A stretch of DNA of 64,000 nt from Massilia aurea. Lineage in GTDB: Bacteria; Pseudomonadota; Gammaproteobacteria; Burkholderiales; Burkholderiaceae_D. The translations under genes and the position numbers were made by a program. The notes under the pieces were generated by a model. That model was not told where the DNA came from. It saw only the letters and a list, made by a program, of their open reading frames with translations, and searched no databases. The stretch lies in assembly GCF_014200505.1 (NCBI RefSeq), contig NZ_JACHBX010000001.1, positions 434,001 through 498,000 on the forward strand, in the 5' to 3' direction. Positions 8,003 to 18,300 of the stretch are shown in pieces (position 1 is the stretch's first letter; every line of letters starts with the position of its first letter).

Positions 8003-9169
8003 ATGAAAGCCATGATTCTCGCCGCAGGCAAAGGGACGCGCGTGCGTCCACTCACCTACGATCTGCCAAAACCGATGATCCCGCTGCTGGGCCGGCCCGT
8101 GATGGCCTACCTGGTCGACCACCTCCGCAAAAACGGAATCTCCGAGATCATGGTCAACGTCAGCTGGCTGCATGAAAAAATCGAAGAGTACTTCGGCGAA
8201 GGCGAGCAGTTCGGCGTCCAGATCGGCTACTCGTTCGAGGGCTACACGAAGGACGACGGCGAAGTCGTGCCGATGCCGATCGGCTCGGCCGGCGGCATGA
8301 AGAAGATCCAGGAATTCGGCGGCTTCTTCGACGACACCACGGTCGTGCTGTGCGGCGACGCACTGATCGACCTCGACCTGAAAGCGGCCCTGATGGAACA
8401 CCGTCGCAAAGGCGCGATGGCCACCGTCATCACCAAGGAAGTGCCATGGGACAAAGTCTCGTCGTACGGCGTGGTCGTGACCGATGAAGAAGGCCGCATC
8501 CAGGAATTCCAGGAAAAGCCAGCCGAAGCCGACGCCAAGTCCAACTTCATTTCGACCGGCATCTATATCTTCGAACCAGAAGTCATCGACCTGATCCCGT
8601 CGGGCGTCTCGTTCGACATCGGCTCGGACCTGTTCCCGCTGCTGGCCGAGCGCGGCCTGCCGTTCTACGCGCAGGGCCGCCCGTTCAACTGGCTCGACAT
8701 CGGCACCATGAGCGACTACTGGGAAGTGCTGCAGACCGTGCTGACCGGCGAAGTGAACCACATGCACGTGCCGGGCATCCAGATCAAGCCGGGCCTGTGG
8801 GTTGGGCTGAACACCAGCATCGACTGGGAAGGCACGACGATTGAAGGCCCGGTGTACATCGGTTCGGGCTGCAAAATCGAAGCCGGTACGCGCATCGTGG
8901 GCCCGACCTGGATCGGTCACGGCAGCCATATCTGCGAAGGCGCCGAAGTCGTTCGCAGCGTCCTGTTTGAATACACCCGGGTGTTGCATGATGTAACATT
9001 GAATGAAATGATTGTATTCAAGGAATACAGTGTCGACCGAAATGGCGAGATGAAGCATACCTCCGAGTACTCTTCCGAAGAGTGGCTCAATGCACGCGAT
9101 CGCCGCACGTCGCGTCGCAAGGACACGCCCGACACCAACGAGTCAAAGAAAGAGAAAGTCAGCGCATGA
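8003..9169 (+). CDS. Sugar-nucleotide synthase with left-handed beta-helix tail
   Basis: A 388-residue nucleotidyltransferase. The N-terminal GT-A domain carries the pyrophosphorylase signature AGKGTRVRPLT (residues 7-17) with KPMIPL, and the LCGDALIDLDL metal-binding Asp near residue 120. From about residue 260 a hexapeptide-repeat beta-helix follows (IEGPVYIGSGCKIEAGTRIV). The last 60 or so residues are highly charged and probably flexible. It belongs to the mannose-1-phosphate guanylyltransferase/glucose-1-phosphate adenylyl- or thymidylyltransferase superfamily; the sugar and nucleotide cannot be fixed from sequence alone. AAGGA lies 7 bases before ATG 8003. It overlaps the next gene by ATGA, so the two are translationally coupled. 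Confidence 0.85.
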   Translation: MKAMILAAGKGTRVRPLTYDLPKPMIPLLGRPVMAYLVDHLRKNGISEIMVNVSWLHEKIEEYFGEGEQFGVQIGYSFEGYTKDDGEVVPMPIGSAGGMKKIQEFGGFFDDTTVVLCGDALIDLDLKAALMEHRRKGAMATVITKEVPWDKVSSYGVVVTDEEGRIQEFQEKPAEADAKSNFISTGIYIFEPEVIDLIPSGVSFDIGSDLFPLLAERGLPFYAQGRPFNWLDIGTMSDYWEVLQTVLTGEVNHMHVPGIQIKPGLWVGLNTSIDWEGTTIEGPVYIGSGCKIEAGTRIVGPTWIGHGSHICEGAEVVRSVLFEYTRVLHDVTLNEMIVFKEYSVDRNGEMKHTSEYSSEEWLNARDRRTSRRKDTPDTNESKKEKVSA

Positions 9170-10584
9170 AGATCTATCCAGTCATCCTTTCCGGCGGCGC
9201 CGGGACCCGCCTGTGGCCCCTGTCGCGTGCCGTTCTGCCAAAGCAGTTGCTGCCACTGGTTGCCGACAAAACCATGCTGCAGGACACTGCCTTGCGCGTG
9301 ACGAACTGGCCTGGATTGATGGCGCCGCTGGTGGTCTGCGGCAATGACCACCGCTTCATGGTGGCAGAGCAGTTGCGCGAAGTGGGCATCACGCCGCTGG
9401 GCATCCTGCTCGAGCCAGTCGGCCGTAACACGGCGCCAGCCGTGGCGGCAGCTGCGCACCATCTGCAGCAGATCGATCCGGAAGCCGTCATGCTGGTGCT
9501 GCCGGCCGACCACGTCATCGAAAACGTTGCTGCCTTCCGTGAAGCGGTCGAGCGCGCAACACGCCTGGTCGCCGCCGGCAAGCTGGCCACGTTCGGCATC
9601 GTGCCGAAGACGCCGGAAACCGGCTATGGCTACATTCGCCGTGGCGAGCCGGTGGCCGAGTGCGGCGATTGCTACAACGTGGCGCGCTTCGTCGAAAAGC
9701 CGGATGCCGCTACCGCCGAAGGCTTCGTTGCCGAAGGCACCTATTACTGGAACAGCGGCATGTTCATGTTCGGCGCCGCGCGTTACCTGCAAGAACTCGA
9801 AGAGCATGCGCCGGCCATCGCCGCCGCCGCCGATCAGGCCATGCACGCCGCCTACCGCGATCTCGATTTCTGCCGTCTCGACGAAACTGCCTTCTCGGCA
9901 TGCCCGTCCGATTCGATCGACTACGCGGTCATGGAGCACACGCGCGACGCGGCAGTCGTACCGGCCGACATCGGCTGGAATGACGTCGGTTCGTGGTCGG
10001 CCCTGTGGGAAACCCAGCCGAAAGATACTAACGGTAACGCTCAGCGCGGTGACGTGTATCTGGATGGCGTGAAGAACTCGCTGGTGCGCGCCGAAAGCCG
10101 CATCGTGGCAGTGGTTGGTCTGGAAGACATCGTTGTCGTGGAAACGCAGGATGCCGTGCTGGTCACGAGCAAGAGCCAGGTGCAGCGCGTCAAGCAGGTG
10201 GTCGAACACCTGAAGTCGAAAGAGCGTACCGAGCATTTGCACCACACCAAGGTGTATCGTCCCTGGGGCCACTACGAAGGCATCGACGCGGGCGACCGTT
10301 TCCAGGTCAAGCGCATCACGGTCAAGCCGGGCGAGAAACTGTCGCTGCAAATGCACCACCACCGCGCCGAGCACTGGGTCGTGGTGTCGGGCACGGCGCG
10401 CGTAACGTGCGGCGATACGGTCAGCCTGCTGTCCGAGAACGAATCGACGTACATTCCGATCGGCATGAACCACCGTCTGGAAAACCCGGGCAAACTGCCG
10501 CTGCACATCATCGAAGTGCAATCCGGCAGCTATTTGGGTGAAGACGATATCGTTCGCTTCGAAGACATCTACAAGCGGGCATGA
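9166..10584 (+). CDS. manC: Mannose-1-phosphate guanylyltransferase/mannose-6-phosphate isomerase
   Basis: A 472-residue bifunctional enzyme of the ManC/AlgA type. The N-terminal nucleotidyltransferase domain has SGGAGTRLWPLSR (residues 9-21) and the FVEKPD motif near residue 177; the C-terminal cupin domain (about 350-470) has the isomerase metal site QMHHHRAEHWVVVSG. It makes GDP-mannose from mannose-6-phosphate precursors together with a phosphomannomutase that is not in the window. ATG 9166 overlaps the preceding stop codon (ATGA). An intrinsic terminator follows 16 bases after the stop, closing the operon. GDP-mannose supply implies that mannose or a derivative is part of the EPS or LPS. 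Confidence 0.95.
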   Translation: MKIYPVILSGGAGTRLWPLSRAVLPKQLLPLVADKTMLQDTALRVTNWPGLMAPLVVCGNDHRFMVAEQLREVGITPLGILLEPVGRNTAPAVAAAAHHLQQIDPEAVMLVLPADHVIENVAAFREAVERATRLVAAGKLATFGIVPKTPETGYGYIRRGEPVAECGDCYNVARFVEKPDAATAEGFVAEGTYYWNSGMFMFGAARYLQELEEHAPAIAAAADQAMHAAYRDLDFCRLDETAFSACPSDSIDYAVMEHTRDAAVVPADIGWNDVGSWSALWETQPKDTNGNAQRGDVYLDGVKNSLVRAESRIVAVVGLEDIVVVETQDAVLVTSKSQVQRVKQVVEHLKSKERTEHLHHTKVYRPWGHYEGIDAGDRFQVKRITVKPGEKLSLQMHHHRAEHWVVVSGTARVTCGDTVSLLSENESTYIPIGMNHRLENPGKLPLHIIEVQSGSYLGEDDIVRFEDIYKRA

Positions 10585-10598
10585 TAGCCGCCTGGATT

Positions 10599-10630
10599 TA
10601 AAAAAAATGCCGTCTCGTACGGCATTTTTT
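10599..10630. terminator. Intrinsic terminator after manC
   Basis: Stem AAAAATGCCGT / ACGGCATTTTT around the loop CTCGT, with an A-run on the left and a T-run on the right. It could work in both directions. Confidence 0.9.
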
Positions 10631-10682
10631 ACGTCGATAGACTTGCCGGATCGGTACGTATACGCGTCTACTTCGCCAAGCC

Positions 10683-10832
10683 ATGTGGGGCAATCGGGGC
10701 GAGCGGGTGCCCCCCCGGCTCGACATTCGCGCGGCCCTCGGCGGGCGCGGTAGCAATGTCATGATCATGGATGCCGATGACGGCGCCGGTGCCAGCTGGA
10801 TCGTTGGCCGGCATGTGTTGTATGTAAGTTGA
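10683..10832 (+). other. Short open frame, possible gene remnant
   Basis: A 49-codon frame from ATG 10683 with GC-rich codon use (the product ends DGAGASWIVGRHVLYVS) between the manC terminator and the nuclease gene. It has no Shine-Dalgarno site and no recognised family. It could be the 3' remnant of a lost gene. The rest of the 10631-10945 stretch holds nothing else I can name except the Shine-Dalgarno site AGGG (10937-10940) of the next gene. Confidence 0.2.
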
Positions 10833-10945
10833 ATGGATGTTCCACTGAAGAATTCCGCGTCATAATCTTGTCAAATTGCGCATTTACTATACTTTTGCTA
10901 ATTCATGCCGCAATTTCGTCTTGCATGACAACCAACAGGGAATCC

Positions 10946-13924
10946 ATGACCACCTTTGCATCCTTTATGCCACGGCGCACGCTGCTGGCGACCTTGATCG
11001 CCGGCGTCGCCGCGACGGCAGCCGCCGCGCCTGGCGATGTCGTGATCAGCCAGCTGTACGCCCATTCGAACAATGCCGGCGGCCAGTGGAGCCACGACTT
11101 CGTCGAGCTGTTCAATCGCAGTTCCTCGCCGGTCAGTCTGGATGGCATGAGCTTGCAATACCAGTCCGCCAGCGGCACTAACTGGGGTTCTGTCACCCGC
11201 CTGCCGGCCGTGGAACTCAAGCCCGGTCAGTATTTCCTGATGGTCGGTCGCAGCGGTACCCAGTCCAACGCCATGCCGGTGGGCACGGGCGACGTTACCA
11301 GCACCAGCTTCGACATGGCGGCAGGCGGCGGCAAGGTCGCGCTGTCCGGCATTGCGACGCAGATGCCGGCGGGCGATGGTACGAACCTGATCGACCTGGT
11401 GGGCTTTGGCAGCGCCAACCGCGCCGAGGGCGCGCCAGCACCGGCCCCATCGACGGTCAATTCGATCCAGCGCGCCGCACTGGGCTGCCAGGATACCGAC
11501 AACAACCGTGACGACTTTACCGCCGCGCCCGTGAGCGGCCCACGCAGCATGGCCTCGGCCATTCAGGCCTGCGGCGGTCCGGTCGTGCAGCCGATCGTGC
11601 TGACTTGCCCGGCGGCGGTCCAGGTCGCGCAGGGCAGCAGTTCGTCGACCGTCCTGTCGGCCATCGATGGCGACAGCATCGTCAACAGCGCCAGCATCAT
11701 CGCCGGTGCCCGTCCTGGCATCAGCCTGCTCGACTTCGCAGCAGCCGGGGCCATTGGCGGGCGCGCCGAAGCGCGTCTCGTCATCGCCGATACGCTGGCC
11801 GCGGGCAGCTACCCGGTCCAGATCCAGTTCGGCAACGCCGCCGGCGACGCCGAAACCTGCGCCGTCAATGTCAATGTCGCCGGTGAATTGCGCATTCCTG
11901 CAATCCAGGGCTCGGGCGCGAGCAGCCCCTATGTCGGCACGGTCCAATCCACGCAAGGCGTGATCACGGCCAAGATCGGCAGCGGCTTCTTTATCCAGGA
12001 CGCCGCCGGCGATGGCGACCCATCGACGTCGGATGGCCTGTATGTGTTTGGTGCAACAACCGATGCACCGATCGGCGAACTGGTGCGCGTGACCGGTACG
12101 ATCGTCGAATACCGCCCAACCGGCGCCAACCGTACCTATACCGAATTTTCCAATGTTTCCGGCGTGCAGCGCCTGGGCGCCGGTCCGACCGTCACGCCGA
12201 CCAATATCGTGCTGCCGAACGCGGATCTGGCCAGTGTCGAAGGCATGCTGGTGCGCTTTGCGTCGCCATTGACCGTGAATGGCAACCGCAACGTTGGTGA
12301 TCGTGGCGAACTGATCCTGGCCAATGGCCGCCGCGAAAATCCAACCAATCGCTTCCCACTCGGCTCGCCTGAAGCCCTGGCGCTGTACCAGGAACACCAG
12401 GCCAACCAGATCGTGCTGGACGATGGCATCTTTATCGCGCCGACCGTGATTCCGTACCTGGCCGACGATGGCACCGTGCGCGTCGGCGATACTGTCACCG
12501 ACCTGACGGGCGTCATCGACTATGGCGCACTGGGCGGTGGCGGCGCAGGCTTCAAGCTGCAGCCGACCATGGCCCCGACCTTTGCGCGCACCAACGAACG
12601 TACCCCGGCGCCGATCGTGCCTGCGGGCATCAAGGTCGGCAGCGCGAACGTCCTCAACTTCTTCACCACCTTTACCGACGGGCGTGATGCCTGGGGCCGC
12701 ACCGGCCAGGGCTGCACGATCGGCAACTCGACGTCTGCCGGCAACTGCCGCGGTGCCGACAACACGGCAGAATTCATCCGCCAGCGCGACAAGATCGTCA
12801 AGTCGCTGGCAGCGCTCGATGCCGACGTCGTGGGCCTGATGGAAATCCAGAACAACCGTGACATCGCGGTCAGCTACCTGGTCGAGCAGCTCAACGCCGC
12901 CACGGCGCCGGGCAAGTACGCCGTCGTGCCACAGCCGGTTGCGCTCGGTACCGATGCGATCCGCGTCGCGATGATCTACAAGCCGTCGGTCGTGTCGCTG
13001 GTGGGTGGCGCGCTGTCGGACGGCAACGCCGTCAACAACCGCGCACCGATGGCGCAGACCTTCATGGCTAGCAATGGCGGTGGCAAGTTCTCGGTGGTCG
13101 TAAACCACCTGAAATCCAAGGGCGGTTGCAGCGGCGCCGGCGCCGGCGATACCGATCCGGGCAACGGCGCAGGTTGCTGGGACCGCACCCGCACCCAGCA
13201 GGCCCAGCGCCTGACGTCGTACTTCATCCCGCAAGTGATCGCGGCTGCGGGCGATCCGGACGTGCTGGTCATTGGCGACCTGAACGCCTACGCCTTCGAA
13301 AGCCCGATCAATCACCTGACCGGCGTGGCCGGCATGGTCAACCTGCTCGAGCGTTTCGTGCGCCCGAACGCGATGCCGTACTCGTATGTGTTCGACGGCC
13401 TGTCGGGCTACCTCGACCACGCACTGGCAAGCAGCTCGCTGGCCGCGCAGGTGGTCGGCGCCGCCGAATGGCACAGCAATGCCGATGAGCCGGAAACCAT
13501 CGACTACAACCTGAACGACACTGCGCAGGATCCGTACCGCAACAATGCCTACCGCGCATCGGATCACGATCCACTGGTGGTGAGCCTGAACCTGACGCCG
13601 GCGTTCAGTGATGTCACGGCTTCCGTAAAAGTCACAGCTGGCGGTTTTGAGATCAACCGCCTGACCGGCAAGTACACCGGCAATGTTACGGTTACCAACA
13701 CGAGCGCCACAGTCCTGAACGGTCCGCTGCATTTCGTGATGCCGGGTCTGCCGGAAGGCGTCACGCTGGACAACCGCAGTGGCATGCGCGGTAGCGCCCC
13801 ATATCTGACGCTGCCACAAGCCAATATTGCGCCAGGGGCCACCATCAAGTTCACGACGACGTTCACCAATACCGCCAAACGCACAATCATTTACACGCCG
13901 CAGCTCATCTCCGGCGCGCTTTAA
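10946..13924 (+). CDS. ExeM/NucH family secreted endonuclease
   Basis: A 992-residue secreted protein. A signal peptide ends near residue 28 (TAAAAPGD). A lamin-tail domain follows (about 28-150; VVISQLYAHSNNAGG, FVELFNRSS), then a linker domain, an OB-fold of the YhcR/ExeM type (about 325-420; QGVITAKIGSGFFIQD), and an endonuclease/exonuclease/phosphatase domain (about 560-880) with SANVLNFF, the Glu of GLMEIQNN, GDLNAY and the terminal SDHDPLVV catalytic His/Asp. A C-terminal beta domain of about 100 residues ends the protein; no PEP-CTERM tail is present. ATG 10946 has AGGG 5 bases upstream; ATG 10925 is an alternative. Such nucleases degrade extracellular DNA for nutrition or biofilm turnover. 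Confidence 0.92.
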   Translation: MTTFASFMPRRTLLATLIAGVAATAAAAPGDVVISQLYAHSNNAGGQWSHDFVELFNRSSSPVSLDGMSLQYQSASGTNWGSVTRLPAVELKPGQYFLMVGRSGTQSNAMPVGTGDVTSTSFDMAAGGGKVALSGIATQMPAGDGTNLIDLVGFGSANRAEGAPAPAPSTVNSIQRAALGCQDTDNNRDDFTAAPVSGPRSMASAIQACGGPVVQPIVLTCPAAVQVAQGSSSSTVLSAIDGDSIVNSASIIAGARPGISLLDFAAAGAIGGRAEARLVIADTLAAGSYPVQIQFGNAAGDAETCAVNVNVAGELRIPAIQGSGASSPYVGTVQSTQGVITAKIGSGFFIQDAAGDGDPSTSDGLYVFGATTDAPIGELVRVTGTIVEYRPTGANRTYTEFSNVSGVQRLGAGPTVTPTNIVLPNADLASVEGMLVRFASPLTVNGNRNVGDRGELILANGRRENPTNRFPLGSPEALALYQEHQANQIVLDDGIFIAPTVIPYLADDGTVRVGDTVTDLTGVIDYGALGGGGAGFKLQPTMAPTFARTNERTPAPIVPAGIKVGSANVLNFFTTFTDGRDAWGRTGQGCTIGNSTSAGNCRGADNTAEFIRQRDKIVKSLAALDADVVGLMEIQNNRDIAVSYLVEQLNAATAPGKYAVVPQPVALGTDAIRVAMIYKPSVVSLVGGALSDGNAVNNRAPMAQTFMASNGGGKFSVVVNHLKSKGGCSGAGAGDTDPGNGAGCWDRTRTQQAQRLTSYFIPQVIAAAGDPDVLVIGDLNAYAFESPINHLTGVAGMVNLLERFVRPNAMPYSYVFDGLSGYLDHALASSSLAAQVVGAAEWHSNADEPETIDYNLNDTAQDPYRNNAYRASDHDPLVVSLNLTPAFSDVTASVKVTAGGFEINRLTGKYTGNVTVTNTSATVLNGPLHFVMPGLPEGVTLDNRSGMRGSAPYLTLPQANIAPGATIKFTTTFTNTAKRTIIYTPQLISGAL

Positions 13925-13936
13925 AAGGACACTAGC

Positions 13937-14536
13937 ATGCAAAATCTTTATTCCCTGTTCCTCCGCGCCTTGCTGGCGTTCTCGATTGCGGTCGGCGCGC
14001 CGGCGGCGCTGGCTGGGCCAATGTACCGCGTGTCAGTCGATACATCGGCATTCGCAGGCAGCACCGGCTTTCTTGATCTGGGCTTCAACGGCGGCGATTC
14101 TGCCGACGCGATCGCCCGCATCACCAACTTTAATGGAGCGTTCCTGAGCGACGTCATGTATCTGGGAAGCGCCAGTGGCGATGCTGCGGGCGGTGTCATC
14201 CTGGGTAATAGTGAGGGACAAAACTTCTTCGATCAGGCGGTGAGCTTCGGCGGACTGTTCTCGTTTGACGTCAGCTTCGAGACCAGTAACGATGTGTTTG
14301 GGACGCGATTCAGCGTCGCGCTGTTCAACGATGCCATGGACGCGTATCTTGGTGCCAATGGCAGCCTGTTCACAATCGATCTGGAGCCAGGTCAGGCAGA
14401 TGCGCTGATAGTGAACGCCCCTGGCGTGGCACAAGTCGCCCAGATCGCCGAAGTCCCAGAACCAGGCGAATGGCTGCTGCTCGCCACTGGCCTGCTGCTG
14501 ATCGGCGCCACCCGCCGGATGCAACAGCGCGGTTAA
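13937..14536 (+). CDS. PEP-CTERM domain protein
   Basis: A 199-residue secreted protein: signal peptide (cleavage near ALAGP, about residue 27), a Gly/Asp/Phe-rich beta-type body, and a C-terminal sorting tail with VPEPGEWLLL, a hydrophobic helix and the basic end RRMQQRG. The tail is the exosortase recognition signal; processing would release or attach the protein at the cell surface. It resembles a recurrent small PEP-CTERM family of Oxalobacteraceae (conserved MYRVSVDTS...GSTGFLDLGFNGG). It lies 12 bases after the nuclease gene with AAAGGA before the ATG, so the two are probably cotranscribed. Function unknown. Confidence 0.9.
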   Translation: MQNLYSLFLRALLAFSIAVGAPAALAGPMYRVSVDTSAFAGSTGFLDLGFNGGDSADAIARITNFNGAFLSDVMYLGSASGDAAGGVILGNSEGQNFFDQAVSFGGLFSFDVSFETSNDVFGTRFSVALFNDAMDAYLGANGSLFTIDLEPGQADALIVNAPGVAQVAQIAEVPEPGEWLLLATGLLLIGATRRMQQRG

Positions 14537-14565
14537 AGCGCTTGCTGTTATAAGCTGGACGTGGG

Positions 14566-14602
14566 AAAAAGCGCAGCTGCCGAAGGGCAGCTGCGCTTTT
14601 TC
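14566..14602 (+). terminator. Intrinsic terminator after the PEP-CTERM gene
   Basis: A long perfect stem AAAAAGCGCAGCTGCC / GGCAGCTGCGCTTTTT around the loop GAAG, ending in a T-run. It closes the nuclease/PEP-CTERM transcript. Confidence 0.93.
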
Positions 14603-14817
14603 ATGCCAGGATGCCGGACCGGAAGACGCCGCCGCAGGCAGTCAGGCAGGCGAAACCGCAGAGCAGGGCGCTGACAACATCACTGACTGGTCGGGAAGCG
14701 CGGCCACGATGACGGTACAGGCAAGCGTGGCGAATCGATTACCAGGCTGGTCCGTTTCCGCCGCATCGTCGACGGATTGGGCTTGACCTCGTTCGGGATG
14801 CTGGCCATGATGGATCC

Positions 14818-15231
14818 ATGCGACCATTATCCATTCTGATGTTATTGGCCTGCGCCGTCTGCGTAGCCTGCGCGGCCAAGCCGCGAGCCCCTGCAACTCC
14901 CAAGGCGCCATCGCCGGCGGGGGATACCCAGGCCCAGATCCGCGCGCTGATCGGCGATGCGGGCTGCACCGACAATGCGCAATGCCACACGCTGGCACTG
15001 GGCGCGCGTGCCTGCGGTGGCCCGCAGGCTTACCTGCCATGGTCGAGCGCGAAAACGGACGGTGCGGCATTGGCAGCGCTGGCCGCACAATTCAAGAGCG
15101 AGCGTGAAGCAGCGATCGCTGCATCCGGTGAAATGTCCACATGCCAGTTTTTTCCTGATCCCGGTGCCGTGTGCCGGGCTGGCACCTGCCAGCTCAATGC
15201 GCCAGGCAATGGCGGGCAGTCGGCAATCTGA
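14818..15231 (+). CDS. Small Cys-rich lipoprotein-like protein, unknown function
   Basis: A 137-residue protein with a hydrophobic leader (MRPLSILMLLACAVCVAC) that contains two possible lipidation cysteines (C12 and C18). The mature part has six further cysteines in paired patterns (GCTDNAQCHTLALGARACGG, TCQFF, VCRAGTCQ), suggesting a disulfide-stabilised periplasmic domain. I cannot name the family. The start is ATG 14818; no strong Shine-Dalgarno is visible. It stands alone between two terminators and converges with the subtilase gene. Confidence 0.75.
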   Translation: MRPLSILMLLACAVCVACAAKPRAPATPKAPSPAGDTQAQIRALIGDAGCTDNAQCHTLALGARACGGPQAYLPWSSAKTDGAALAALAAQFKSEREAAIAASGEMSTCQFFPDPGAVCRAGTCQLNAPGNGGQSAI

Positions 15232-15317
15232 TTTTTGTTGAACGTTCGACTACCCTGCAACGCTCGAGCGATATAACAATCAACGTCCAGAACGATCGAG
15301 AAAAAACGATCAGATAT

Positions 15318-15355
15318 AAAAAAAGCTGCGGTCCGAGGACCGCAGCTTTTTTTTC
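15318..15355. terminator. Bidirectional terminator between convergent genes
   Basis: Stem AAAAAAAGCTGCGGTCC / GGACCGCAGCTTTTTTT with the loop GA, A-run on the left and T-run on the right. It serves the - strand subtilase gene ending at 15369 and the + strand lipoprotein gene ending at 15231. Confidence 0.93.
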
Positions 15356-15368
15356 GCCCGCCAGGTTG

Positions 15369-18300
15369 TTACTTGGCGACGGCTGCCTTCAAGCCGGCTT
15401 TTTCGGCTTGCGCCCGCGGCACGCTGGCCAGGCCAGTCTCGACACGCAGAACCGTGGTGGCACGCACCGTGCCATTCGCGTCCATGAACTCGGCGGCGCC
15501 AAGGTAGCGCTGGTTGAGTTCGAGACCGCTCCAGCTCATGCCGACTGGCGTATTGGTGCCAGCAACCACCTTGCCCGGGGCCGCGACGACGAACTTGCCG
15601 CCGACATCGTTACGGGTGACAACCCACGAATGCAGGCTGTGACGCATTGCTGCCACGTTGCTGCCGTAAGCCACGGTGCAGACACGGTAGTTACCTGCAG
15701 GAGGGCTGGCACGTTGTACTGACTCGTTGGTGCCGTCGTTACCCGAGTAGGTCCAGGTGCCGTCCGGCGACAGCATGCCGAGGTCATGATCGTCGCCAGG
15801 GTTGCTGTCCTGTTGGTACAGGGCAAAGCGGGTAACCACGGTACCTGCCGGGATGGTGACCGGATACACGCGCACCGAAGCGGTGCTCACGCCAGCGGCG
15901 CAGGCAATGCGAAGGTCAGCCGAACTAAGGGCACGGGCGGACAGCGTGACCTGCTCGCCGACAGTGGCTGGCTTCAGACCGCCTTTGGCATAAGGCATCA
16001 CGCCCGAGTAGCCGGTTCGCACAGTGAACAGCTTGCTGCCACTGACCTTGTCGCCGATGATGTCGCCTGGCGACGTCACTGCCAGGCCAAGACGTGCCGA
16101 GACCGGAATCTTGACATTGCGCGTGCCGTCGGTCCAGGTAAGGCTACCGAAATTCCAGACGTTGGCAGCAGCATTGGCGTTGGTAAGGCGTACCGTGAAG
16201 TTGGCGGTGGCACCTGGCGCGAGCGTCAGCGTTGCTGGCGTGACGACCGTGGAGAAGCCTGGCACTGTGGCGCTGGCGGTATAGGTTGCCGTGCTGCTAC
16301 CCACATTGGTGACACTGCGGCGCACGGTTGTGGCGCCCTGGACTGCTGCGACGGTGATGGACGGCAGGTTCAGGTTATAGGTTTCGTCGAGGATGCCGTA
16401 GGTAGTGCAGTCGGATGCCGGCGTGACCAGAGTCCGGTTGACCTTGCACATATACTGCACGTAGTCGGCTTTGCTGGCGTCGTACACCAGGCCCGGATCG
16501 ATGGCCTTGTTCGGGTCGATGTGGCCCGCACCCTGGGACCATGGCAACAGACCATTGGAAGCGCCGGCGACGCCGTCGTTCAGGGTCGAATAGCCAGTGG
16601 TCATCAGGGCCGACTTGACGGCTGCTGGCGACCAGGTCGGATGCGCCTGACGGATCAGCAGGGCGATACCGGCCACGTGCGGGCTCGACATCGAGGTGCC
16701 CTGGTATGACGCGTAGGCTGGCATCGGCACCAGGCCGCCGCTGGCGACGGCGTCGTGTTCGGCCGGGGTCAATGCTGGCGTCACGCTGGCGATGATGTCC
16801 ACGCCAGGGGCGGTCAGGTCGGGTTTCAGGATGTTCGGGTCACCCATATTTGGCCCGCGCGACGAGAAGCTGGCCATGAGCGGCGCCGGTTTCGGCTGGT
16901 TGTAGTAAGTGCCAATGGCGGCGCGGGCTGCAGCGCCCTGTGCTACGGCGTAGGCCTTGGCGGCAGCGCCGTCAGCCTGGTTGATGTGGACGGTCGGCAC
17001 CGAGTGGACTTCGCCTACCAGGCCGCTGTTGTTATCGGCCAGGATCATGCCGATGCCGCCTGCGTTGAGCACGGCCAGGCTCTTGTCGACGCGGGCATTG
17101 TTGCCACGGGTGCAAATGACGATCTTGCCGGTCACCTTCGCCGGATCGAGCATGACCTGGCCGGCGGCCGGACTGCCGCTAAAGCACAGGTTGGCGTTGC
17201 CGCCACCCAGGCCGGCGTCTTCCGCGCGAATCAGCGGTGTGCTTGGCACAGGGGTGGAATTGACTGAAGCGCCGGTGTACTTTGCGCCGTTGCCGAGCGT
17301 TGCATCGGCAACGTAGTAGCGGTCGTGGGTCGATGCAGCAACCGTTGTCAGCCATGGGCTGATGTGGGCGACGGCATTGCCCGGTCCGGAGTTGCCGGCC
17401 GATGCCGCGACAAACACATTGGCCAGCGAGGCGCGGTAGAAAGCTTGTTCGACAGGGTCGGCCGACGACGTTTGGGAACCGCTGATCGAGTAATTGATGA
17501 CGTTCACGCCATCGCGCACCGCCGCATCGATCGCCGAGACGGCATCGCTGTTGAAGCAGCTGTTGGTGGCGCGGGTGCCGTCCGGTTCAGCCGGATTGTC
17601 ATAGGTCCAGCAAACTTTGTAGGCTGCGACGCGCGCGCGCGGCGCCATGCCGCTGGCCTCACCAAGCGGTGCGCCGCCAAGAACCGCGGTCACGCCCTCG
17701 TTACCGGCGGCGGTGGTGGCGGTATGGCTGCCGTGGCCGCCATGACCGGTGCTGTTGCCGTCGGTGCCGATGTTGGAGTCGCGTGGCGAGACGAAGTCAC
17801 TCCAGTTGAGCGTCTGGCCCGATGCGCGGAAACCGGCGTTGAAAAATTTTGCGCCAATCAGTTTGTTGTTGCAATGAATGGCTGGATCGAATCCTTCGCC
17901 AGCCATGCAACTGCCGGTGAAGGTGGCTGGCGGCGACGTGTATGCCAGCGTACCGCTTTGGTCGAAGGTTGGTTTGCCGTTACCGTCCACGCGGTCAGCG
18001 AAGGATGGACTTTCCGGCCAGATCCCGCTGTCGACAATCCCGACGACCATGTTTTCGCCCTTGACGAGCGAGCCACCGGCATATTGCGACCACAGGCCGC
18101 CGGTTTTGGTCAGACCCAGAAAGTCGCGGGTGGTGACCGTGTCGAACGAACGGGCGGCGTCAGCCTGGACATCGGTGACTGCGGCGTTATTTTTCAGCGC
18201 CAGTACTTCGGCGTCGGTCAGCATGGCGGCAAAGCCGTTGAGGACGACTTCGTAGTCAGCAAGGATGGTGGCATTGCTGATGGTTGCCAGCACAGCGCCT

